Positions 52,836-60,296 of a stretch of DNA of 64,000 nt are shown here, in pieces. Source of the stretch: JAKIYB01 sp964590255 (lineage in GTDB: Bacteria; Armatimonadota; Hebobacteria; CAIYQO01). Location of the stretch: NCBI GenBank assembly GCA_964590255.1, contig CAZPYA010000008.1, positions 1 through 64,000 of the forward strand, written 5' to 3'. Every line of letters begins with the position of its first letter. Position 1 is the stretch's first letter. A program made the position numbers and the translations under genes. The notes below the pieces were generated by a model that was not told the DNA's origin, made no database searches, and saw only the letters and a list, made by a program, of their open reading frames with translations.

Positions 52836-53738
52836 ATGGCTGAATCCCTGAAACTGGGCATGATCGGACTCGACACGTCGCATTGCGCGGCGTTCACGGC
52901 ATTGCTGCAGGAGGAGGACAACCCCTACTATGTGCCGGGCGCGCACGTGGTGAAGGCCTTCCCCGGCGGCAGCACGGCCACCACGGTGAGCAGCGGGCGC
53001 ATCGAGAAGATCACCGAGGAAATGCGCGAGCGCTTCAACATGGAGATCGTCGACTCCCTCGACGCGCTGGCCGGGCTTGACGGCTACCTGCTGGAAAGCG
53101 TCGACGGCCGCCAGCACCTGGAGCAGTTCGCCGTGCTGGCGCAGTTCGGCAAGCCCGTCTTCATCGACAAGCCGCTGGCCTGCAGCGCCGAGGACGCGAA
53201 GGCGATCTTCGCCCTCGCCGCCAAGCATCACGCCCCGGTGATGAGCGCCTCCTCGCTGCGCTATGCCGTGGGCTTCGACGAGATGCTGCCGAAAGACGTC
53301 GAAGTCTTCGGCTGCGAAGCCTTTGGCCCGATGAGCATTCTCGACGACTACCCCGCCTACTTCTGGTACGGCATCCACAGCGCTGAAATGCTCTTCTCCG
53401 TCATGGGCGCCGGCTGTCGCGCGGTGACCGCCCACCACACCGAGCACTACGACCTGCTGGTCGGCGAATGGGAAGACAGGCGTATTGGTTCCGTGCGCGG
53501 CACCCGCAGCGCCTGGACGAGTTTCGGCGCCGCCGCCCTCACCAGCGATGGCCTCAAGTCCGCCATCGCGCTGGGCACGCCACCCTACTACTACAAGTTG
53601 CTGCAACTCGTCGTGCCCTTCCTGCAATCCGGCGTTTCCCCCATCGACAACGCCGAATCCATCGAGATCGCCGCCTTCCTGGAAGCCGCCGAGACCAGTC
53701 TTTCCACCGGCGAAGGCCGCGTTGTGCTGCCGCTGTAA
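52836..53738 (+). CDS. Gfo/Idh/MocA-like oxidoreductase with variant GLDTSH nucleotide loop
   Basis: 300 residues. The N-terminus reads LKLGMIGLDTSHCAAF, where GLDTSH (11-16) replaces the normal GxGxxG dinucleotide loop. DKP at 111-113 (FIDKPLACS) retains the catalytic-lysine motif. PAYFWYGIHSAEMLFSVMGA is the usual second-domain helix. The lost glycines suggest altered or weak cofactor binding. It lies 39 bases after the GH-like gene and 15 bases before the giant toroid gene, so the three form an operon. Substrate unknown; possibly a sugar or inositol derivative. Confidence 0.82.
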   Translation: MAESLKLGMIGLDTSHCAAFTALLQEEDNPYYVPGAHVVKAFPGGSTATTVSSGRIEKITEEMRERFNMEIVDSLDALAGLDGYLLESVDGRQHLEQFAVLAQFGKPVFIDKPLACSAEDAKAIFALAAKHHAPVMSASSLRYAVGFDEMLPKDVEVFGCEAFGPMSILDDYPAYFWYGIHSAEMLFSVMGAGCRAVTAHHTEHYDLLVGEWEDRRIGSVRGTRSAWTSFGAAALTSDGLKSAIALGTPPYYYKLLQLVVPFLQSGVSPIDNAESIEIAAFLEAAETSLSTGEGRVVLPL

Positions 53739-53753
53739 ACAATCGAGGTGTCT

Positions 53754-56700
53754 ATGCGTACTATCTTTCTCCTGATGGTGATGCTGATGAGTATTTCCGC
53801 CGTTATCGCCGGTGAGCTGACCATCACCGTGCGCGAACAACTCAACCGCCGCTGGGCCAATGAGCTACTGACCTATCCGGTGCAATTCCCGATCGGCCAA
53901 TGTATCGAAGGCGGGGTCACCCTGGCCGGTCCCGCCGGCGAGATGCCGGTGCAACTTTCGCAAGTCGAATATTGGCCGAATAAGAACGTGAAGTCAGCGA
54001 AACTGTCCTTCGTCGTGCCCGAGCTGATGCCGCAGACCGAGCAGAAGTATACGGTCTCCTACAGCCCGGAGGCGAAGGAGCGCCTGCGCATGCCTGCGGA
54101 TGATCCGAAGATCGTCCCCGGGGATAACGCCGTCGAGGGCTCCACCGCCCGCTTCGGCGCCCGCCTGCTTCTCGGCGAGAAGACGTATGACCCGCCGGCA
54201 GCGTCCGCGCAGGTGCCGGCGCCGGTACTGGCCATGCGCCAGGCTGATGGCGCGTGGTTCGGCGGCGGCAAGCTGTATGGGCCAACCGCCATCAAATCGT
54301 ATGTGTCCAAGCTCGTTGCCGGCGGCCCGGTTTTCGCCCGCGTGGAGACCACCTACACCTACGCCGACGGCAACACTCTTACCGTCACCTGCCAGCTCAA
54401 CGCCGGCGATTACGCGCTGCTCGTCGATATGCACGTCGGCAAGGACAGCACGGACGACGGTTTTCAGTTGCACCTGGGCAACGTCACCGGCGGCTCAAAG
54501 ATCACCGGCGCGCGCGTCTACGCGAAAGATGTGCTCTTTAACTTCGACGCGAAATCCGCCGACCCCGCCTTCTACCTGAGCCCCTGGCCCGGCGACGGCT
54601 GGTTCCAGGATAGCCCGGCCGGCGTGCGGTTGAAGATGCCGCAGGCGCCCGGCGAACTGGTGCTCACCGTGCGCGATTCCGGCGCCTGGGTGCAGCCGCA
54701 AGCCGACTTCGCATGGAAAAACTTCACGAAATGGCGAGACGGCATGCCACCCATCTCCTGGAACGGCTGGTGGACGAAGCGCATCCCCGTCTACGCCGAT
54801 CCGAACGGCGCCTATATGCGCGTCAACCTGCTCAAAGGGGAGCGCAAGTGGGCTATCGGCGCTCGCGCCGACGGCAATCTATTGGTCGAAGCCTTCCGCT
54901 GCAAGGTGACGGATTTCCACAACGCCATCATCCCGCGGCTGAACATCGTGAAAGACCTGCCGCTGGATTGGCCGGATGGAAACGCCAGACACCCTTACCT
55001 CTATATGACTGCCCAGCAATTGGCCACCGGCGCGGCGCGCAACGGCAATGCCTATAAGGATGCCATGGACCTGGACAAAATGCGCGCGCAACTCGACGCG
55101 CTGGGCAACCTGGACCTGATGCGCGCGGTCATGGATACCGCAGCCCGCTATGACGCGCTCATCGACTCCGGTCAACTATCGCCCGAGGAGCGCAAGCTGC
55201 GCAAGGCGCAAATGGTCTTCCTCTGCTACATGGTCGACAGCCCGGCCCACTGGTCGTACGAGCGCGGGTATATCTCCGGCAACCCGAACATGACGGTGTC
55301 GCGTCTGGCTAACTTGTGCGTGGCGTCGCTGGCCATCCGTGAAAATCCGCAGGCCCGGAAGTGGGCGCAATACACCATCGACTGGGCAAAATACTGGCTG
55401 CAGGAGGTGGTGGACGACGCCGGGCAGTGGCCGGAAAGCAGCCATTACGCCCGCGTCTCCTGGGCTGACTACGTGCAGTTTGCTATTGTCGCCCGCCAGG
55501 CCAATTTCCACGACTTCTTCAAGGAGCCGAAATTCAAGGCAATGGCCGACTTCTACGAGAAAACCTTCACTCCGCCGGACCCGCTGCGCCATGTCTACGC
55601 CAAAGGCTACCACCCGCGCGTCGGCGCGCCGTATGGCCGCGGCACCCGCGGCGACACCTGGGGCCTTAGCGGCCTGGTGGCGGCGGCAATGGCGACCAGC
55701 GACCCGGCCTTCTCGCGCCGCATGCAGTGGGCCTGGCGCGAAGGCGGCTTCAGCGGCATGTTCTCGCATAGCACCGCCGGCATGTGCGACATGCTCGTGG
55801 ACCGCAGCCTGCCGACCGAGCGCCCGGACTGGGCCTCGGAAGAGTTCCCCCATCTTGGCTACCTGCTGCGCAACCACGTGGGCGATCCCACGGAGAACTA
55901 CCTGCTCTTCGTGGCGCAGTACCACCGCAATGCCGATGGCGAAATCTGGCCGGCCGATACCGGCACCATCGCCAAATGGTTCGCCAATGGCGTGCCCATC
56001 GGCGGCAATTTCCACCGCATCCCCGATCTCTCCACGCCGTTGCTGGAAAGCCGCGTGTCGCTGGCGACGAACTGGGACCCGGCGAACTCGGTGCAGCCCG
56101 ACTCCTGGTACACGACCACGGTGACGCGCCAGGCCTTCGCCCCGCAGGCGCGCGCCGACTATGCCCGCGCCAACTTCGACATCACCGAGAGCAGGGCATA
56201 CCACGCCTTCATGCCAAAGGACGTGCCAGCCTTCCCGCATCGCGAGAAAGCCGGCGCCGTGCCGCTGCACTGGAACCGCCAACTGCTGCTGGCGAAGGAT
56301 GACGTGCCCGGCGGCGTCACCTACCTGGTACTGCGCGACACTGTCACCGGCAAGCAGCCCAACCAGTGGCATTTCTGGACGCTCTCCGAGAAGATCGGCG
56401 CGGCCGCCGAGACTGCCAACCGCGAGGCGTTCCTCGCCGACAAACCCGGCGCCAAAGCCGCGCCGCTGCGCGAGTTGAACGGCGACCGGCTCACGGCCGT
56501 CGGCCAGTTCGGCGCCGACCTGGACTACTACATCGCCAGCCCAACGGCCACCCCGCGCTACACGCTGCGCTACGGCTACACCACCGGCGCCTACGGCGTG
56601 TGGGGCAACTTCGCCGAGTACCAGGACCTGCTGCACCTGCAGTTGCCCGGCGACGGCGCCTACTTTGTGGCAATGGTGCCGCGCGCGGCCGGCCAGCCCG

Positions 56701-57119
56701 CGCCCGCCTTCGCCACCCTGGGCAACGGCACAGTCATCAAGATCACCGGCGCCTTCGGCACGGACTACTGCTTCCTGTCGCCGGCGAAGGCCGACGTCAA
56801 GGCGGAAGGCGCCGCCTTCAGTGGCACCGCGGGCATCGTACAGAACCGCGTCGGCGGCCTTGCGCTCGTGCTGTCCGATCCGGGGTCCGTGGCCTTCAAA
56901 GAGTACGGCCTCGCCGCCATCCAGCCGGCCACCATGCGCATCGGCCTGGACTTCGCGCTGCTGGAAACGACTGCCAGCCAGACGGCCTTCGAACTCACCC
57001 TTCCCGGCAAATGGGCCGTCGCCGACGGCCAGCCGGGCGTGACGCTGGCCAAAAAAGGCGCCGCGCTGGAGCTGACGCTGCCGGCAGGCGTGATGTCGGC
57101 GCGACTGGTGCGGAAGTAA
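53754..57119 (+). CDS. Giant secreted toroid protein of heparinase-like architecture
   Basis: 1121 residues from ATG 53754, five bases after GAGG (a GTG two codons earlier overlaps that site). Signal peptide: TIFLLMVMLMSISAVIAG. The first 400 residues are beta-rich (VGKDSTDDGFQLHLGNVTGG, YLSPWPGDGWFQDSPAGVRL). The middle is a helical toroid (DSPAHWSYERGYISGNPNMT, WPESSHYARVSWADYVQFAI). The last 350 residues form a beta-sandwich (RAYHAFMPKDVPAFPHREKA, QWHFWTLSEKI), which resembles heparinase II/III or alginate-lyase type C-terminal domains. It is a third giant secreted toroid protein but not closely similar to those at 28251 and 44006. Catalytic residues cannot be assigned. It ends at a strong terminator. 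Confidence 0.72.
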   Translation: MRTIFLLMVMLMSISAVIAGELTITVREQLNRRWANELLTYPVQFPIGQCIEGGVTLAGPAGEMPVQLSQVEYWPNKNVKSAKLSFVVPELMPQTEQKYTVSYSPEAKERLRMPADDPKIVPGDNAVEGSTARFGARLLLGEKTYDPPAASAQVPAPVLAMRQADGAWFGGGKLYGPTAIKSYVSKLVAGGPVFARVETTYTYADGNTLTVTCQLNAGDYALLVDMHVGKDSTDDGFQLHLGNVTGGSKITGARVYAKDVLFNFDAKSADPAFYLSPWPGDGWFQDSPAGVRLKMPQAPGELVLTVRDSGAWVQPQADFAWKNFTKWRDGMPPISWNGWWTKRIPVYADPNGAYMRVNLLKGERKWAIGARADGNLLVEAFRCKVTDFHNAIIPRLNIVKDLPLDWPDGNARHPYLYMTAQQLATGAARNGNAYKDAMDLDKMRAQLDALGNLDLMRAVMDTAARYDALIDSGQLSPEERKLRKAQMVFLCYMVDSPAHWSYERGYISGNPNMTVSRLANLCVASLAIRENPQARKWAQYTIDWAKYWLQEVVDDAGQWPESSHYARVSWADYVQFAIVARQANFHDFFKEPKFKAMADFYEKTFTPPDPLRHVYAKGYHPRVGAPYGRGTRGDTWGLSGLVAAAMATSDPAFSRRMQWAWREGGFSGMFSHSTAGMCDMLVDRSLPTERPDWASEEFPHLGYLLRNHVGDPTENYLLFVAQYHRNADGEIWPADTGTIAKWFANGVPIGGNFHRIPDLSTPLLESRVSLATNWDPANSVQPDSWYTTTVTRQAFAPQARADYARANFDITESRAYHAFMPKDVPAFPHREKAGAVPLHWNRQLLLAKDDVPGGVTYLVLRDTVTGKQPNQWHFWTLSEKIGAAAETANREAFLADKPGAKAAPLRELNGDRLTAVGQFGADLDYYIASPTATPRYTLRYGYTTGAYGVWGNFAEYQDLLHLQLPGDGAYFVAMVPRAAGQPAPAFATLGNGTVIKITGAFGTDYCFLSPAKADVKAEGAAFSGTAGIVQNRVGGLALVLSDPGSVAFKEYGLAAIQPATMRIGLDFALLETTASQTAFELTLPGKWAVADGQPGVTLAKKGAALELTLPAGVMSARLVRK

Positions 57120-57134
57120 GTGTCAGGAACAACG

Positions 57135-57185
57135 GCCCCGGCGGGATGACAGGTTTGTCTGTCGCCCCGCCGGGGCTTTGGTTTT
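57135..57185 (+). terminator. Intrinsic terminator
   Basis: GCCCCGGCGGG (57135-57145) pairs with CCCGCCGGGGC (57166-57176), with a further GACAG/CTGTC inner stem. TTTGGTTTT follows. It lies directly after the giant toroid gene. Confidence 0.85.
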
Positions 57186-57295
57186 GATCGGTCACACATT
57201 CCACGGGTTCCGCCATGCTCCACCCGTGGCTATCATCACACACCCCTTCGGGTTATCAGGCATTAACCTGTCACACCGTCACTATTGTCTTTCCG

Positions 57296-58191
57296 TCACT
57301 CCTCCGGCAGCTTAACCATCAGCTCAGCCAGCGTGACCAGGTCCATCAGGTTGTGGCGGATGATCTGTGCCAGTTGGCCGGCGTGGCCGGTGCGGACGAA
57401 GGCGTGGTAGGCCTCCGGGATATCGGCACCGGGGATGTCACCTACGCGCGCGGGGCGGCCGCAGATGCAGTGCTCCAGCGTCTGCAGCTTGCAGTTCGGC
57501 ACATGGCCCTTCCAGGCGCGGCGGCACTCGTGCAGCATGTCGAGGTGCGCGGCGTCCAGCGCGTAGGGCACAGCGCACGCGGCGGCGCGGGTGCGCACGT
57601 AGGGGATGTCAAAACTTTTCCCATTGAAGCTCACCAGCAGGCGTTTATCGACCGCCAGGTCGAGGAAAAGCGCGGTGGCGGCGGCCTCCTCGCCGTAGTG
57701 GCGGGCCAGGTACTGGCGGATGACGAAGTCGCCGCCCTCCCAGGTCATGGCGCCGATGAGGAAGAGCGGCGAATGCGCCAGCCCGGTGGTCTCCAGGTCA
57801 CGAAGAGCAATTCCTCGGCGCGGATGCCCTCCGCCCGGCAGCGCGTCAGCAACCTCGCCTGCAGCGCCGCACCGGACACGACATCGGGGAACGCCGTCCG
57901 CAGCGGCAGCCAGTGGCTGCCAAAAGCGTCCAGCTCGGTGGTGATGGTGTAGGCGGTGCCGTGGGGCGCCCGCGCCGTCTCGGCGCCGGGGATCGCCTCC
58001 TCCAGCACCGTCGCCGCGCCGGCCGTCACCAGCGGCAACGCCGGACGCGACGCCTGCACCTCGCGCCGGTAGACGATGGCGGGCGGCTCTTCCTTGTCAG
58101 GAGGCGCGATAGGCTCCGCCGGCGGCGAATACCGCAGCGGCCCGCCGTTCAGCGCCTCCAGTCGTTTCAGTAGATCGCGTGATGTGCCCAC
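57296..58191 (-). pseudogene. mrfB: MrfB/YprB-like 3'-5' exonuclease, frameshifted at exonuclease motif I
   Basis: Two adjoining minus-strand frames together give one nuclease of about 298 residues. The upstream part (58191 to about 57802) ends normally at EELLFV. A one-base deletion near 57800-57801 then throws it out of frame, just before DLETTG (exonuclease motif I), which is intact in the other frame. The downstream part continues AHSPLFLIGAMTWEGGDFVI, SFNGKSFDIPYVRTR (motif II) and RHNLMDLVTLAELM (motif III). This is the RNase H-like exonuclease fold of B. subtilis MrfB, partner of MrfA in mitomycin repair. Everything except one base looks functional, so the break may be a sequencing error rather than a decayed gene. 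It is not next to either mrfA-like gene. It converges on the giant toroid gene. Confidence 0.82.
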
Positions 58192-58369
58192 GGTGTTGCG
58201 TCCAGAGTCCAGAGTCCAGCGTCCGGGGTGGATGACTACCCCCCGGCGACTACCCCCACATTTTTACACTTTTTTCCAAAAAGGGGGTAGTCAATTCCAG
58301 GTTCCGTGGCCGGCGGGACGGTAATGGATAGTTTATTTATTATAGCTAAGTATAAGATGCCGAGTCACC

Positions 58370-58494
58370 GGGCGGGCGAGTGTCCTCACGAGCCGACTCC
58401 GGGTGGATGTTTGGTCTGTCGTATTCTACTATAGAGTGCTCACGACGGATTAGACATCCCCCCGGAGTCGGCTCGTGAGGACACTCGCCCGCCC
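58370..58494. repeat. Long inverted repeat with 41-bp arms
   Basis: Arms 58370-58410 and 58454-58494 are complementary at 40 of 41 positions, around a 43-base centre. The centre itself has a GTCGT/ACGAC pair. The element starts GGGCGGGCGAGTGTCCTCAC and is non-coding, resembling a MITE or a stem-forming RNA element. Confidence 0.9.
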
Positions 58495-58530
58495 ATATTG
58501 ATCGGTCATGGCGCTAAAACTTTCACCCCG

Positions 58531-58565
58531 TATGCCGGTGAGGACACCGGCGTTCCCAATACTGG
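58531..58565 (-). repeat. REP-like hairpin, copy 9 (GCCGGTG stem type)
   Basis: Reverse copy: GCCGGTG-AGGA-CACCGGC followed by GTTCCCAATACTGG. It matches copy 4 in stem sequence. Confidence 0.65.
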
Positions 58566-58661
58566 TGGCAGTATTGCAGATTTAACGGTTGTTGTCAAGC
58601 ATATGTTTGGGTATTATCAGAACCTTGATTTGAAGGAGTGCAGGATTTGTTTGATTCGGAA

Positions 58662-60164
58662 TCAGGCGTGAAGTTGGCGTTCAAGGTCGGTCGCGCCGTC
58701 CTCGTCGGCCACCAGGAAGCTGTAGCGCGCCTCCTGCCCGTCCACCCCCATCACCCGCAGCAGCAGTTGCCGGCCGATGCGGCGGCACTCCAGCAAGTCA
58801 TAACGCATGAATCTCACCTCGCGGCCGAAGCAGAAGGGGAGGACCATGTTGATGAGCATGCGCAGCAGCAAGGCCATGCCAACCGCGGTGATGGTGGGGA
58901 TGATGATGTGGAAGGCGAGATCGGTATCCGGCAGGTAGATCGACAGCAGCTTATCCGCGAGAAAGGCAAGGAAGATACCGGCGATTATCGTGACGATCAA
59001 CACGCCGCGCCCGGTCAAGGCGGTATCCATGCGCTTGCCGGTGAGGATGATGGCGCTGCCGTCGACGGTGGCGGTGCCGTGGCCGAAGAAGCCGGACAGA
59101 TCGATGGGCTGATACGGTGGCACATGCAGTTGATATACGTGATCCTGTTGGTTCTCCGGGGCATTCAATACCTGCCAGACAGCATCGGCATCATCTTTTT
59201 CAGCCGCGAGGAGCGCACGGTGCCACTGTCCATCCGCACACCGCAGCAGAAAGGTGATCTTTTGTTCGAAGCGTCGCATGTCGAGGATGCCGTCAGGCTC
59301 GATGGTTTCCTGGTATGGGTGGTATTGCGCAGAAATACTTTTCATACCAGAACTGATGCACACCGCAAAGCCGGCAAAGCCACATATCATGATCAGCAAT
59401 CCCAACAACCAGTTTTGACCCGAGGAGATAATTTCTGCGCCAAGGATCATTGAACCGAACACTAACAGATACGCACCGAGAATTAGACCAGTAAATAAAA
59501 GTGTTCGTTTCTTATCCTCTTGATACCGATATCCCTCTAGCCATACTGAGCCTAGTTTGCTGATAAGCTTGACCGATGCACCGGAAGAGCGAAGACCATT
59601 TTTATATGATATATGCAATCCATTCGCTGGCAAATCTAATCCGAGAGTGATGTCGAATACACTCTCATCGCCGGATGTCTCACCACACAGCAAGCCTTCG
59701 ATTCGTTCCGCATCGAGGGGGCTTTCAGGGTAGAAGATTATCTGCTGGATGCCTTGTTCACCTCGCGCTTCGATAATCAGCTCTCGCGTGTCTCGCAATA
59801 CACTCACAATAGAACTCTTCGCTGTCGAGAACTGATATCGCCGAAGTCGAAGATCCTTGAGAATCGGGAAGATACTGACGAGCAGGAGAAACCCAAAAAA
59901 CGTTGCGGGGTGTCGCGTTATGACAATACTTAAAGATATAATCGACAATACGACGACCAGCCAGGTTATGCCAAATACCCACATACCGAGCGGTGTCCGC
60001 TCGAAATCCTGTATCTTCGGCCAGAGTGTGCCTATCCACTCCACCATCACCCGCTCTCCCTCGAAGCGAATCGTCCCCTTTTCGCCGCCGAGGAGGGCGC
60101 CGTCGATGCCGTGGGTAATGCGGTAGGCCTGCGAGTGTGTTTCCGTGCTGAATATCTGCTTCAT
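58662..60164 (-). CDS. Polytopic membrane protein of unknown function
   Basis: About 500 residues from ATG 60164 (MKQIFSTETHSQ), eight bases after GAGGA. Transmembrane pairs are predicted near residues 60-105 (MWVFGITWLVVVLSIISLSI, FFGFLLLVSIFPIL), 225-280 and 385-440. Soluble segments lie between them: GTIRFEGERVMVEWIG near the start and VRFMRYDLLECRRIGRQLLL at the end. These two segments resemble each other, so it may contain repeated PH-like or beta domains. I recognise no family. A TATAAT precedes the ribosome binding site by about 10 bases. Codon use is less GC-rich in the middle than in neighbouring genes. Confidence 0.7.
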   Translation of the reverse strand: MKQIFSTETHSQAYRITHGIDGALLGGEKGTIRFEGERVMVEWIGTLWPKIQDFERTPLGMWVFGITWLVVVLSIISLSIVITRHPATFFGFLLLVSIFPILKDLRLRRYQFSTAKSSIVSVLRDTRELIIEARGEQGIQQIIFYPESPLDAERIEGLLCGETSGDESVFDITLGLDLPANGLHISYKNGLRSSGASVKLISKLGSVWLEGYRYQEDKKRTLLFTGLILGAYLLVFGSMILGAEIISSGQNWLLGLLIMICGFAGFAVCISSGMKSISAQYHPYQETIEPDGILDMRRFEQKITFLLRCADGQWHRALLAAEKDDADAVWQVLNAPENQQDHVYQLHVPPYQPIDLSGFFGHGTATVDGSAIILTGKRMDTALTGRGVLIVTIIAGIFLAFLADKLLSIYLPDTDLAFHIIIPTITAVGMALLLRMLINMVLPFCFGREVRFMRYDLLECRRIGRQLLLRVMGVDGQEARYSFLVADEDGATDLERQLHA

Positions 60165-60229
60165 GCATGTATCCTCGGGATTATTATAGCCCAAACGCAT
60201 GGTGGCAGCCAGAGCGGTGGGGCGGTTTG

Positions 60230-60264
60230 CCCGCGGCCCACCCCATTGAGGGGTGGGCCGCGGG
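60230..60264. terminator. 15-bp perfect hairpin
   Basis: CCCGCGGCCCACCCC (60230-60244) and GGGGTGGGCCGCGGG (60250-60264) with loop ATTGA. It lies just downstream of the GH-like gene ending at 60297. It resembles the hairpin at 31630 in position, next to a REP-like copy. Confidence 0.55.
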
Positions 60265-60265
60265 T

Positions 60266-60293
60266 TATGCGGATTGGAAATCCGCGCTCCCAG
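60266..60293 (-). repeat. REP-like hairpin, copy 8
   Basis: Reverse copy: GCGGATT-GGA-AATCCGC followed by GCTCCCAG, adjacent to the stop codon of the gene at 60297. Confidence 0.7.
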
Positions 60294-60296
60294 GGT

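Larger units (their letters stand above)
58192..58661. other. 470-base intergenic region with palindromes
   Basis: No gene is seen. It holds an AT-rich stretch (58321-58360), the long inverted repeat at 58370-58494, REP-like copy 9 and an 8-bp CAATACTG/CAGTATTG hairpin (58557-58576). It lies upstream of the nuclease gene and downstream of the membrane protein gene. Confidence 0.7.
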
